Source: Hoeflea sp038900095 (GTDB taxonomy: Bacteria > Pseudomonadota > Alphaproteobacteria > Rhizobiales > Rhizobiaceae). From it: a DNA stretch of 64,000 nt. The stretch covers positions 248,001 to 312,000 of the forward strand of contig NZ_JBBMQQ010000004.1 of NCBI RefSeq assembly GCF_038900095.1, read 5' to 3'. The position numbers and the translations under genes are program-made. The notes below the pieces were generated by a model. The model saw only the letters and a program-made list of their open reading frames with translations, did no database searches and was not told where the DNA came from. Positions 7,494 to 15,608 of this stretch are shown piece after piece (position 1 is the first letter of the stretch; each line of letters starts with the position of its first letter).

Positions 7494-8996
7494 ATGACGA
7501 TCCGGTCGATGGTGGCAGTGCTGAAAGGCGGCGTGTGGGCAGACCCGGTGCCTGGCCAAACGGTGCCGGTCCGCAATCTTCTCGCTGCCGGAGTGAAGCT
7601 GAAATCTGTGCCGGCGCCGCGACTGGTCAGTTCGCAGGTGGTTTGGAAAAACAACGCGGTAGACGAGTTGCTTGACTCGGTTTCGCAAACGCAACCTGTC
7701 GCCGGTGCGATCTGCGTCGAGGACCTGGTCGCGGCCCATGTCGCGCGATTTGACGACCGGGCGCTGCTTGCCCATGCCCATGACTGGGCGCTGACGGCGC
7801 GGCCCGAGCAATTGCCGCCCGAAGGGGCGTGGCGGACCTGGCTGATGATGGGCGGGCGCGGCTCGGGAAAAACCCGCGCCGGGGCCGAATGGGTGCACGC
7901 TCTCGCCTCCGGCACGCTGCCGGGGCTGGGGCGGGAGGGCCGCATCGCGCTGGTGGCCGAAACCTTCGGCGACGCCCGCGAAGTCATGATCGATGGCATC
8001 TCCGGCATTCTCGGCGTGGCGCGTGATCAACGCCCGGTGTTCGAGGCGACGCGGCGCAGGCTGGTCTGGCCATCGGGCGCGGTGGCGCAGATGTTTTCAT
8101 CCGAAGACCCCGAGAGCCTGCGCGGGCCGCAATTCGATCTGGCCTGGTGCGACGAGCTGGGCAAATGGCGGCATGCCCGCGAGACCTGGGACATGCTGCA
8201 ATTCGGCCTCAGGCTGGGGCAGCACCCGCGCCAGCTGGTGACGACAACGCCAAGGGCAACGCCCTTGATGCTGGCGCTGGTGAAAGACCAGGCCACGCGG
8301 GTGACACGGATCCGCACCGAGGACAATGCCGCCAACCTGGCCGCGGGTTTTCTCGACGCCATCCGGGCGCGCTATGGCGGCACACGGCTGGGACGGCAGG
8401 AACTGGACGGCGAGCTGATCGCCGACCGCGAGGACGGGCTGTGGCGGCGCGACCAGCTCGAAGCGCTCATCGTGCGCAAGCATGGCCTGCTTGCCCGCAT
8501 CGTGGTGGCGGTCGATCCGCCCGCATCCGGTGAGGCCAGACACTCCTGCTGCGGCATCATCGCCGCCGGACTGGACGCCGAAGGCCGCGCCGTGGTGCTG
8601 GCCGACTGCTCGGTCGAGGGCGCAAGCCCGACCCGCTGGGCCGAGGCGGTGGCGTGGCTCTACCGCAGGTTCGATGCCGATTGCGTGGTTGCCGAGATCA
8701 ACCAGGGCGGCGACATGGTGACAAGCGTGCTCAGGACCGTCGAGCCGACATTGCCGGTGAGAACCGTGCGGGCGACGCGCGGCAAATGGCTCCGCGCCGA
8801 ACCGGTGGCGGCACTCTACGAGCAGGGCCGGGTGCTCCATGCCGGTCATTTTGCTTCACTCGAGGACCAGATGTGCGATTTCGGTCCCGACGGGCTGAGC
8901 TCCGGACGGTCTCCTGACCGGCTCGATGCGCTGGTCTGGGCGCTGACCGAACTGCTGCTCGGCCGCAAAAGCGAACCGCAGGTCAGGCACCTTTGA
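7494..8996 (+). CDS. GTA large terminase (gp2), DNA-packaging ATPase/nuclease
   Basis: Drives headful packaging of host DNA into GTA heads. Walker A is GGRGSGKT (residues 120-127 from this start), Walker B FDLAWCDE (214-221), and the C-terminal RNase H-like nuclease has its acidic residues in VAVDPPASGE (D341), VVAEINQGGD and SPDRLDALVW. I chose the ATG at 7494 because GAAAGGAAG lies immediately upstream; the frame is open to an ATG at 7353 that overlaps the g1 stop, but that extension covers a palindromic repeat. Even from 7494 there are about 85 residues more at the N-terminus than I expect for the family, ahead of the usual helix that ends in PEQLPPEGAWRTWL. Confidence 0.93.
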   Translation: MTIRSMVAVLKGGVWADPVPGQTVPVRNLLAAGVKLKSVPAPRLVSSQVVWKNNAVDELLDSVSQTQPVAGAICVEDLVAAHVARFDDRALLAHAHDWALTARPEQLPPEGAWRTWLMMGGRGSGKTRAGAEWVHALASGTLPGLGREGRIALVAETFGDAREVMIDGISGILGVARDQRPVFEATRRRLVWPSGAVAQMFSSEDPESLRGPQFDLAWCDELGKWRHARETWDMLQFGLRLGQHPRQLVTTTPRATPLMLALVKDQATRVTRIRTEDNAANLAAGFLDAIRARYGGTRLGRQELDGELIADREDGLWRRDQLEALIVRKHGLLARIVVAVDPPASGEARHSCCGIIAAGLDAEGRAVVLADCSVEGASPTRWAEAVAWLYRRFDADCVVAEINQGGDMVTSVLRTVEPTLPVRTVRATRGKWLRAEPVAALYEQGRVLHAGHFASLEDQMCDFGPDGLSSGRSPDRLDALVWALTELLLGRKSEPQVRHL

Positions 8997-9037
8997 GACT
9001 GGCGGCGAATCGGGGAGCTTGGAAGGCCACACAAGCG

Positions 9038-9706
9038 ATGGCGATGGCGAGGGAGACGGGGATGACGGCAGGCACGAGGCAGACTGCGACGGATGAGGTG
9101 TTGGCGGGCTATGCCGGGCTTGGTGCTGATTGGATCACGCGCTCGGACGGTCTGAGCTGTGACGAGATTTACGCGCCGGTGACCGATCTTCTGCCGGTCG
9201 AGCCCGGCCGGGTTCTCGATCTGGGCGCTGCGACCGGACGCGACGCGGCCTGGCTCGCCGGGCGCGGGCACCGGATTGTCGCGGTTGAACCGGTCAAGGA
9301 ATTGAGAGAGGCCGGGCAGGGCTTGCACCCTCTGGAGGCGGTGGAATGGCTGGATGACCGGTTGCCGGAACTGGAGCGGATCGGCGCAGGCGAGATGTTT
9401 GACTGCGTGCTCGCCAACGGCGTGCTGCATCATCTGGAGCCGGACGCGCATGAAGCTGCGATCCGCCGGCTTGCCGGGATGCTCAAGGTTGGCGGGTTGC
9501 TGATTGCCTCGCTCAGGCATGGCGTGGGGCCGTCAAACCGGCGCGCCTGGCCGATTGATGTGGAGGCGCTGGTGGCGGTGGCGCGGGCGAGCGGCATGGC
9601 TCTGATCAGACGGATCGACAAAGGTTCGATCCAGCCGGAGAACCGGGATGCCGGGATCACCTGGACCTGGTTGGCGCTCAGGCGGGACGGGTTACCCGTA
9701 GTTTAG
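9038..9706 (+). CDS. Class I SAM-dependent methyltransferase inside the GTA cluster
   Basis: Rossmann-fold methyltransferase of about 222 residues. Motif I is VLDLGAATGRDAAWLAGRG, followed by the acidic end of strand 2 in IVAVEP and motif IV-like FDCVLANGVLHHLEPDAH. Starts at 9038, 9044 or 9062 are possible; the last has GGGAG a few bases upstream. It sits between terminase and portal, an unusual place for a non-structural gene, and overlaps by 15 bp the convergent membrane gene on the minus strand. The substrate is not evident: the fold is of the ubiquinone/tellurite type (small molecule or protein) and I see no DNA-methylase NPPY motif. Confidence 0.82.
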   Translation: MAMARETGMTAGTRQTATDEVLAGYAGLGADWITRSDGLSCDEIYAPVTDLLPVEPGRVLDLGAATGRDAAWLAGRGHRIVAVEPVKELREAGQGLHPLEAVEWLDDRLPELERIGAGEMFDCVLANGVLHHLEPDAHEAAIRRLAGMLKVGGLLIASLRHGVGPSNRRAWPIDVEALVAVARASGMALIRRIDKGSIQPENRDAGITWTWLALRRDGLPVV

Positions 9707-10081
9707 GGCCGCGAGCGCAAACAGGCCGGTGAGAAGCAAGAGCGGCCAGCCGATATGGCGGCCCCGGCTGGCAAACAGATCGAAGAGCCCGACCGCGGTA
9801 AAACTGAGGCCTATGCCGCCAAGGATGGCGGTGCGGAGGTGCGGCTCGTCGAAGGCGAGCGCGTACAAGATGACCGCCAGCACGAGCCATGAGATGGACG
9901 TGACATGCCAGGCGAAGCGCAGAACCATGCGCGCCAGTGGATGCTCCAGCACGCGGTTGCCGCGATGTTTGAACAGTGGGCGCAGCAGGTAGAATTCGCC
10001 GCCCAGAGAATGGACCAGCGACGTTGCGACCAGCCCGACAATGCTGGCGACGATCAACCATTGAAATACCAAGGCAGTCAC
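9692..10081 (-). CDS. Small membrane protein, four predicted spans, antisense to the GTA cluster
   Basis: Protein of 129 residues with hydrophobic segments at about 5-25, 58-76, 84-103 and 109-127. Features include the loop SLGGEFYLLRPLFKHRGNRV and the segment RMVLRFAWHVTSISWLVLAV with a conserved-looking FAWHVTS. I do not recognise a named family, but the amphipathic layout and clean membrane pattern mark it as a real gene. It is on the minus strand, convergent with the methyltransferase and divergent from the portal gene, so it cannot be co-transcribed with the GTA genes. Confidence 0.75.
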   Translation of the reverse strand: MTALVFQWLIVASIVGLVATSLVHSLGGEFYLLRPLFKHRGNRVLEHPLARMVLRFAWHVTSISWLVLAVILYALAFDEPHLRTAILGGIGLSFTAVGLFDLFASRGRHIGWPLLLLTGLFALAALNYG

Positions 10082-10170
10082 TCCTTACGGGCGGGGATGC
10101 GATTTTCTAGGCGGTCCGCGACGGCAAGTAAACGCCGGGGTTTCACCACTCGATTTGAAAGGGCATTGAT

Positions 10171-11349
10171 ATGGCATTCGGATTTCGGCTTCCCTGGACC
10201 CATGCTGCGCACCCTCGTGCGCCCGCCGCCAAGAGCTGGCTGCCCGGCGCGATTGCGGCGCTTTCGGGTGACGCCGGCGCAAGCTGGAGCGGGCGCTCTT
10301 ACGCGGCCATTGCGCGCGAAGGCTTCATGCGCAACCCGGTGGCGCACCGGGCGACCCGGATGATCGCCGAGGCCGCGGCTTCTGTGCCCTGGGTGGTGTT
10401 TGACGGCGGCCGCGAGCAGGAGCGCCATCCGGTCATCGACCTGCTGGCGCGGCCTGATCCGGCCGGGACCGGAGACGGCTTCTTCGAGACGCTCTATGGC
10501 CACCTGATGCTCTCGGGCAATGCCTGGGTCAATCCGGTCGTCACCGCCGGCCGCATCGCCGGGCTGCAATTGCTCAGGCCCGACCGGATGCGTGTCATCG
10601 AAGGGCCGGATGGCTGGCCGGTCGCCTACGAACACCAGTCGGGCGGCAGGCGCCAGCGCTTTGCCGCACACCCGGAAGAGGGGCCGGGGCTTTTGCACCT
10701 CAAGCTGTTCCATCCGCTCGATGATCACCTGGGTTTCGCGCCGCTGGAAGCAGCCCTGATGGCGCTCGACCTGCACAATGCGGCGATGAGCTGGAACAAG
10801 GCGCTTTTGGACAATTCCGCCCGGCCTTCGGGGGCGCTGGTCTACCAGCCCAAGGAGGGCGGCAACCTGACGCCGGAACAGTACGAGCGGCTCAAAGCCG
10901 AGCTCGAGGATGGCTACCAGGGCGCGCGCCGTGCGGGCCGTCCGATGCTGCTCGAAGGCGGCCTCGACTGGAAGGCGATGGGGCTGACGCCGCGCGACAT
11001 GGATTTCATCGAGGCCCGCAATGGAGCTGCCCGCGACATCGCCCTGGCGCTCGGTGTGCCGCCGATGCTGCTCGGCATTCCGGGTGACCTGACCTATGCC
11101 AATTACCAGGAGGCCAACCGCGCCTTCTGCCGTCTCACGGTCTTGCCGCTGGTCCACCGCACGGCCGCAGCACTGACCGCCTGGCTGCAGCCGCTGCATG
11201 GTGCGGGACTGAAAATCGACTATGACGCCGACCGCCTTCCGGGCCTGTCGGCGGAGCGCGACGCGCTCTGGGCGCGGCTCGGCGCGGCGGACTTTCTCTC
11301 CGATGCTGAAAAGCGGGAAGCCGTGGGATATCAAAATGTTCCGGGCTGA
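10171..11349 (+). CDS. GTA portal protein (gp3), HK97 family
   Basis: Forms the dodecameric portal ring at the head vertex through which DNA enters and leaves. The 392-residue protein has the family's opening (WSGRSYAAIAREGFMRNPVA), the HLMLSGNAWV segment, the KLFHPLDDHLGFAPLEAA motif and, near the C-terminal third, IALALGVPPMLLGIPGDLTY followed by NYQEANRAFCRLTVLPL, all typical of HK97-type portals. Length fits the RcGTA protein. It starts the main uninterrupted run of GTA structural genes, 89 bp after the start of the divergent membrane gene, so an internal promoter here is possible. Confidence 0.94.
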   Translation: MAFGFRLPWTHAAHPRAPAAKSWLPGAIAALSGDAGASWSGRSYAAIAREGFMRNPVAHRATRMIAEAAASVPWVVFDGGREQERHPVIDLLARPDPAGTGDGFFETLYGHLMLSGNAWVNPVVTAGRIAGLQLLRPDRMRVIEGPDGWPVAYEHQSGGRRQRFAAHPEEGPGLLHLKLFHPLDDHLGFAPLEAALMALDLHNAAMSWNKALLDNSARPSGALVYQPKEGGNLTPEQYERLKAELEDGYQGARRAGRPMLLEGGLDWKAMGLTPRDMDFIEARNGAARDIALALGVPPMLLGIPGDLTYANYQEANRAFCRLTVLPLVHRTAAALTAWLQPLHGAGLKIDYDADRLPGLSAERDALWARLGAADFLSDAEKREAVGYQNVPG

Positions 11350-11422
11350 AGCGGAATCAGATCGTCAGCCAGATGAATCAAACTGTGAACCGGAATTGAC
11401 CGTCACATGCGGAGGTAAAGCG

Positions 11423-11743
11423 ATGCCGAATATCGATCCGGATCCGGCGATGCTGGCCGCACGGGTGACCGGCGCCATTGCCGGGGCGCTGGTCTCGCTC
11501 GCCTACATGATGCCCAGGGGTGCACGCGAGGCCGCGGCCCGCGCCGTGGCCGGCATCGTCTCCGGCCTGGTCTTCGGCTCTCCCGCCGGCGTGGCGCTGG
11601 CGCAGTGGATGGGCGTGAGCCAGTTGCTCTCGCCAGCCGAAACCCTGCTGACCGGATCGGCCGCCGCCAGCATGACCGCCTGGTGGGTGCTGGGTGCGCT
11701 AGCCCGCATTGCCGACCGCGCCGGGCGCGGCCCCAGACCGTAA
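11423..11743 (+). CDS. GTA gp3.5-like membrane protein
   Basis: A 106-residue protein between portal and protease, the place where RcGTA carries the small gene g3.5. It is rich in Gly and Ala with hydrophobic stretches (VTGAIAGALVSLAYM, VAGIVSGLVFGSPAGVALA and AAASMTAWWVLGALA) that could span the membrane three times. The ATG at 11423 is supported by GGAGG seven bases upstream. Function is unknown; the position suggests a role in assembly, but it is dispensable or uncharacterised in relatives. Confidence 0.7.
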   Translation: MPNIDPDPAMLAARVTGAIAGALVSLAYMMPRGAREAAARAVAGIVSGLVFGSPAGVALAQWMGVSQLLSPAETLLTGSAAASMTAWWVLGALARIADRAGRGPRP

Positions 11744-11793
11744 CGCCGCGCGTGGCGGGCAGAAACCACTTCGACAACATCAAGGACAAAACC

Positions 11794-13758
11794 ATGACAA
11801 GCGACTGGAGCGCATCCGGACGGCAGCGAAAACGTGTCGATCTGGCACTGGAGGACGTCAGCGGCGACGGCAGCTTTTCGGGCTATGCCAGCCTGTTCGG
11901 CGCGGTCGACCTGGGCCGCGACGTGATCGAGCCCGGCGCCTTCGCGGCTTCACTCAAGCGCAGGGGAGCCAGCGATGTGCGCATGCTCTACCAGCATGAT
12001 CCGGACCAGCCGATCGGCCGCTGGCTGTCGATCCGCGAGGATGCCCGCGGGCTGCATGTCGAGGGCAAGCTGTCGCTCGGTGTGGCCCGCGCCCGCGAGG
12101 TGCACGAACTGATGAAATCCGGCGCGCTCGACGGGCTGTCGATCGGTTTCCAGACCCTGCGCGCCCGCAACGAGGCCAAGGCCGGGATACGCCGGATCCT
12201 CAGCGCCGATCTCTGGGAGATCTCGGTGGTGACATTCCCGATGCAGCCGGGCGCGCGGGTGACCGCGGTCAAGGCTGCGGGAGCGCCGGCGCCGGCTCCG
12301 ACACGGCGCGAACTCGAACGCCGGCTCACGCGGGATGCGGGGCTGAGCAGACGCCAGGCACGCGGGCTGATTGCCCGCGGCTATGGCGCGCTTTCGGACA
12401 GGCAGGACGCTGCGCCGGAAGACCTCAAACGCCTGGAACGGCAATTGCGCACGCTGACCGCGGTGCTCGGCCGTTCCGTTCATTCCACCGACATCAACCT
12501 GTTGAAAGGACGACCCATGACCTGTCAGACAAAGGCGCCGCGCGCGCCCGAAACCAAGAGCGTGGACGCCGATGTGTCCGCTGCCTTCGAGGACTTCATG
12601 TCCGCCTTCGAGCACTACAAGCAGTCCAACGACGAGCGGCTGGCCGAAATCGAGCGGCGCGGCAGCACCGACGTGGTCACCGAGGAGAAGATGGCGCGCA
12701 TCGATCACGCGCTGGACGAGCAGAAACGCACGCTTGATGCGCTGCTGGTCAAGCGCGCGCGTCCCGATCTCGGGCGCGCCAAGCCGCAGCCCGGGGCCGT
12801 GCGGCAGGCGTTCGATGCCTATGTCCGCCGCGGCGACGAGGCAGGGTTGCGCCAGGGCGAACTCAAGGCCATGTCGGCGGGCAGTGACCCCGACGGCGGC
12901 TACCTGGTGCCCGACGAACTCGACAGCGAGATCGGGCGGCGTCTCTCCGAACTCTCGCCGATCCGCTCGATTGCCACGGTGCGGCAGGTTTCGGGCGCGG
13001 TGCTGAAAAAGCCCTTTGCGCTCGACGGCATGGCCACCGGCTGGGTTGGCGAGACCGATCCCCGGCCGCAGACGGCGGCTCCGCAATTGGCAGAGCTGCA
13101 GTTCCCGACCATGGAGCTTTACGCCATGCCGGCCGCCACCGCCTCGCTGATCGAGGATGGCGCGGTCGATATCGAGGGCTGGATCGCGAGCGAAGTGGAG
13201 GCAGCGTTTGCCGAGCAGGAAGGTGCGGCGTTTGTGGCCGGTGACGGCGCCAGCAAGCCGCGCGGCTTTCTCGATTATCCGAGCGTTGCCGATGACAGCT
13301 GGACCTGGGGCAAGCTCGGCTTTCTCGCTACCGGGGCGGCCGGCGGCTTTGGCACCGATCCGTCCGACCGGCTGGTCGAACTGATCTATGCGCTGAAAGC
13401 AGGCCACCGCCAGAACGGCCGGTTCGTGATGAACCGCAAGACCCAGGCCCAGATCCGCAAGTTCAAGGATGCCGACGGCAACTATCTCTGGATGCCGCCG
13501 GCCGGTGCCGGTCAGGCCGCCTCGCTGATGGGCTTCCCGGTGGTCGAGGCAGAGGACATGCCGGATGTGGCCGCCAACGCGATGGCGCTGGCCTTTGGCG
13601 ATTTCCGCCGCGGCTACCTTGTGGTCGATCGCACCGGGGTCCGCATCCTGCGCGATCCCTATTCGGCCAAGCCCTACGTGCTGTTCTACACCACCAAGCG
13701 CGTTGGCGGCGGGGTGCAGAATTTCGAGGCGATCAAGCTTCTCAAATTCGCCGCCTGA
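11794..13758 (+). CDS. Prohead protease (gp4) frame, continuous with the major capsid gene
   Basis: Residues 1 to about 160 are an HK97-type (U35) prohead protease: the body GYASLFGAVDLGRDVIEPGA, the catalytic histidine in LYQHDPDQPIG (H68), the catalytic serine in LDGLSIGFQ (S116) and the LWEISVVTFPM strand. Residues 165-241 are a basic helical region (RRELERRLTRDAGLSRRQAR). There is no stop codon before residue 242, where the capsid begins, so the frame codes for a 654-residue protease-capsid polyprotein. In RcGTA these are two genes. Either the protein is made as a fusion and self-cleaves, or the lost stop is tolerated because capsid is initiated internally at 12517. Confidence 0.8.
   Translation: MTSDWSASGRQRKRVDLALEDVSGDGSFSGYASLFGAVDLGRDVIEPGAFAASLKRRGASDVRMLYQHDPDQPIGRWLSIREDARGLHVEGKLSLGVARAREVHELMKSGALDGLSIGFQTLRARNEAKAGIRRILSADLWEISVVTFPMQPGARVTAVKAAGAPAPAPTRRELERRLTRDAGLSRRQARGLIARGYGALSDRQDAAPEDLKRLERQLRTLTAVLGRSVHSTDINLLKGRPMTCQTKAPRAPETKSVDADVSAAFEDFMSAFEHYKQSNDERLAEIERRGSTDVVTEEKMARIDHALDEQKRTLDALLVKRARPDLGRAKPQPGAVRQAFDAYVRRGDEAGLRQGELKAMSAGSDPDGGYLVPDELDSEIGRRLSELSPIRSIATVRQVSGAVLKKPFALDGMATGWVGETDPRPQTAAPQLAELQFPTMELYAMPAATASLIEDGAVDIEGWIASEVEAAFAEQEGAAFVAGDGASKPRGFLDYPSVADDSWTWGKLGFLATGAAGGFGTDPSDRLVELIYALKAGHRQNGRFVMNRKTQAQIRKFKDADGNYLWMPPAGAGQAASLMGFPVVEAEDMPDVAANAMALAFGDFRRGYLVVDRTGVRILRDPYSAKPYVLFYTTKRVGGGVQNFEAIKLLKFAA
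12503..12516 (+). promoter_or_regulatory. Internal ribosome binding site for capsid
   Basis: GAAAGGA (about 12504-12510) followed by CGACCC and the ATG at 12517. The same GAAAGGA-x6-ATG pattern precedes the terminase at 7494, which supports use of this internal start despite the lack of a protease stop codon. Confidence 0.6.
12517..13758 (+). CDS. GTA major capsid protein (gp5), HK97 fold, from internal start
   Basis: Read from the ATG at 12517, which has GAAAGGA six bases upstream, this is a 413-residue capsid protein. Residues 1 to about 90 form an acidic coiled-coil scaffold (delta) segment (DVSAAFEDFMSAFEHYKQSN, then LAEIERRGS) that the prohead protease would remove. The mature part begins near GAVRQAFDAYVRRG and contains SAGSDPDGGYLVPDELDSEI, the P-domain strand LQFPTMELYAMPAATASLIE and the C-terminal LAFGDFRRGYLVVDRTGVRI. 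It is in the same frame as the protease and shares its DNA with the polyprotein entry. Confidence 0.9.
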   Translation: MTCQTKAPRAPETKSVDADVSAAFEDFMSAFEHYKQSNDERLAEIERRGSTDVVTEEKMARIDHALDEQKRTLDALLVKRARPDLGRAKPQPGAVRQAFDAYVRRGDEAGLRQGELKAMSAGSDPDGGYLVPDELDSEIGRRLSELSPIRSIATVRQVSGAVLKKPFALDGMATGWVGETDPRPQTAAPQLAELQFPTMELYAMPAATASLIEDGAVDIEGWIASEVEAAFAEQEGAAFVAGDGASKPRGFLDYPSVADDSWTWGKLGFLATGAAGGFGTDPSDRLVELIYALKAGHRQNGRFVMNRKTQAQIRKFKDADGNYLWMPPAGAGQAASLMGFPVVEAEDMPDVAANAMALAFGDFRRGYLVVDRTGVRILRDPYSAKPYVLFYTTKRVGGGVQNFEAIKLLKFAA

Positions 13759-13784
13759 CGCATCGTCCGCTGCTTTCGAGCAAC

Positions 13785-13809
13785 CCCTCTCCCGGCTTCC
13801 GGGGGAGGG
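13785..13809 (+). terminator. Hairpin between capsid and connector genes
   Basis: CCCTCTCCCGG / CCGGGGGAGGG with a three-base loop and one T-G wobble, but no T run. It more likely acts as a partial terminator or 3' mRNA stabiliser that keeps capsid mRNA more abundant than the downstream tail genes. Confidence 0.5.
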
Positions 13810-13846
13810 ATCCGACCCCCCATCCACCTCATTGCCGGAGACTGCC

Positions 13847-14413
13847 ATGACCCTGATCCAGACCGATCCGCCGCTGGCGGAGCCGGTAACGCTTGCCGAA
13901 CTGAAGGCGCATCTGCGCCTTGATGCGACCGACGAGGACGGCCTGCTGGAAGGCCTGATCCGGGTGGCCCGCACCCATCTCGAAGCGGTCACCGGCGTGG
14001 CGCTGATGAGCCAGGGATTTCGCCTGGCACTCGATGACTGGCCGCAAGATGCCGTGATTCAATTGATGAGAACACCGGTTCAAACCGTTGATGCGATTCT
14101 GCTTTATGATGCCGACGGTGTGGCCCGGAACCTCGACCTGTCGGGGCTGCTGCTTGATGGCATTGCGCATCCAGCACGGCTGGTGGTCACGCAGCGGCCA
14201 CGCCCCAGCCAGCCGATCAACGGCATCGAGATCGAATTCACCGCTGGCTTCAACTCGATCAACGAGGTGCCGCCGGAGCTCAAGCGCGCCATCCTGATCC
14301 ATGCCGCCCACCTGTATGAATTCCGCGGCGCGGTGAGTGCCGACATGCAGCCAGCATCCATCCCGGCGGGCTATGACCGGCTGATCGCGCCCTGGCAAAG
14401 GCGGACTTTGTGA
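13847..14413 (+). CDS. GTA head-tail connector (gp6)
   Basis: A 188-residue adaptor that binds beneath the portal. The N-terminal half (LAELKAHLRLDATDEDGLLE, then LIRVARTHLEAVTG) is the classic start of HK97 gp6-like connectors, followed by beta strands around IQLMRTPVQTVDAILLYD and the ELKRAILIHAAHLYEFRGAV helix near the end. The ATG at 13847 has GGAG six bases upstream. The stop TGA shares one base with the ATG of the next gene, indicating coupled translation with gp7. Confidence 0.9.
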   Translation: MTLIQTDPPLAEPVTLAELKAHLRLDATDEDGLLEGLIRVARTHLEAVTGVALMSQGFRLALDDWPQDAVIQLMRTPVQTVDAILLYDADGVARNLDLSGLLLDGIAHPARLVVTQRPRPSQPINGIEIEFTAGFNSINEVPPELKRAILIHAAHLYEFRGAVSADMQPASIPAGYDRLIAPWQRRTL

Positions 14414-14748
14414 TGGGCGCATTCGTTGTCGATCCCGGCCGGCTCAATGCCCGCCTGGATCTTGAAACACCCACCGAGATTTCCGACGGGCAGGGCGGAG
14501 TGAGCGAGGGCTGGGAGTTGGTGGCAAGCGTCTGGGGGCGGGTCGAGCCGCTGCGTGCCAGGCCGGGTGAGGAGGCGGGTGCCGCCACCGCGCCGGTGAG
14601 CCACCGGGTGACCATCCGCTATCGCGACGACGTCCGCCACGCCATGCGCTTTGCCCATCGCGGCCGCAGCCTGCTGATCCTCGCCGTGCGCGATCCGGAT
14701 GAAACCCGCCGGTACCTGATTTGCGATTGCCGGGAGACAAGGCCATGA
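14413..14748 (+). CDS. GTA head closure protein (gp7), phage head-tail adaptor family
   Basis: A 111-residue beta-barrel stopper protein of the SPP1 gp16/HK97 gp7 kind. Recognisable parts are the opening NARLDLETPTEISDGQGGVS, the EGWELVASVWGRVEPLRA strand pair, VSHRVTIRYRDDV and the final RGRSLLILAVRDPDETRRYL. It overlaps the upstream stop by one base and the downstream gene by four bases (ATGA), so gp6-gp7-gp8 are translated in step. Confidence 0.9.
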   Translation: MGAFVVDPGRLNARLDLETPTEISDGQGGVSEGWELVASVWGRVEPLRARPGEEAGAATAPVSHRVTIRYRDDVRHAMRFAHRGRSLLILAVRDPDETRRYLICDCRETRP

Positions 14749-15143
14749 GCGCCAATGCATTGCAGAATTGTGTGGTCGAACGGCTCAATGCCGATCCGGA
14801 CGTGCTGGCCATTACCGGCGAAGGCCGGATTTTCGACCGGCTGATCACCCGCGCCGAGCCGCCTTACCTGGTGCTGGGCGAGACGGTGACCACCGATTTT
14901 TCCACCGGTGAGGCGGATGCCAGCGAGCACCGTTTCGAGATCGAGGCCTGGACCAGGCAGAACGGCCGCAAGCAGGCCGTCGAGCTGGCCGATGCGGTGC
15001 GGGCTGCGCTGCATGATGCCGATCTGTCGCTTGCAGGCGCGGTGCTGGTCAATCTCCGCCATGAGCGAACCGTCAGCCGCCGCGCGCCCAAGAGCGGGCT
15101 GCATGTGGCGCGGCTGAGGTTCCGCGCGGTGACCGAGCCCTGA
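14745..15143 (+). CDS. GTA tail terminator (gp8), DUF3168 family
   Basis: A 132-residue protein read from the ATG at 14745. The pattern of an N-terminal helix (LQNCVVERLNADPDVLAITG), the PPYLVLGETVTTDFSTG strand, the EHRFEIEAWTRQNGRKQAVE segment and the C-terminal VARLRFRAVTEP is characteristic of DUF3168, whose members cap the growing tail tube. Coupled to gp7 by an ATGA overlap; the next gene follows after 49 bp with its own ribosome binding site. Confidence 0.9.
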   Translation: MSANALQNCVVERLNADPDVLAITGEGRIFDRLITRAEPPYLVLGETVTTDFSTGEADASEHRFEIEAWTRQNGRKQAVELADAVRAALHDADLSLAGAVLVNLRHERTVSRRAPKSGLHVARLRFRAVTEP

Positions 15144-15192
15144 ACCAGGTGCCGGCCGATATTCCAATCCGAGAAGCTGAAAGGATTTTTCC

Positions 15193-15600
15193 ATGACCGC
15201 CCAGAAAGGCAAGGACCTGCTCATCAAGATCGATGATGGCGGGAATTTCGTCACCATCGCCGGTTTGCGCGCCCGAAGGTTGGCGTTCAATGCAGAAGCC
15301 GTTGACATCACAGATGCGGAATCCGCCGGGCGCTGGCGCGAGTTGCTGGGCGGTGCAGGCGTGCAGCGGGCCTCGCTGTCAGGCGGCGGACTGTTCAAGG
15401 ACCAGCAGAGCGACGCGCTGGCGCGAAGCGTGTTCTTTGCCGGCGAGATTCGTAGTTGGCAGGTGGCGATTCCGGATTTTGGCACAGTGACTGGGCCGTT
15501 CCAGATCATGGCACTTGAATATGCCGGACGCCACGACGGCGAGATGACCTTCGAGATCGCGCTCGAATCCGCCGGGGCGCTTGCCTTCGTAGCGGCGTGA
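15193..15600 (+). CDS. GTA major tail protein (gp9), TP901-1 family
   Basis: Builds the tail tube. The 135-residue protein starts MTAQKGKDLLIKIDDGGNF and contains the AEAVDITDAESAGRWRELLG motif, the hydrophobic GPFQIMALEYAGRHDGEM strand and ends EIALESAGALAFVAA. These are the diagnostic pieces of the TP901-1-type major tail proteins found in GTAs. An AAAGG element lies upstream of the ATG. The stop overlaps the GTG-type earliest start of gp10. Confidence 0.92.
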   Translation: MTAQKGKDLLIKIDDGGNFVTIAGLRARRLAFNAEAVDITDAESAGRWRELLGGAGVQRASLSGGGLFKDQQSDALARSVFFAGEIRSWQVAIPDFGTVTGPFQIMALEYAGRHDGEMTFEIALESAGALAFVAA

Positions 15601-15608
15601 GGCTGGCG

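Noticed and set aside
11950..13992. 680-codon minus-strand frame opposite protease and capsid
   Set aside because: Shadow of the capsid frame with no recognisable domain.
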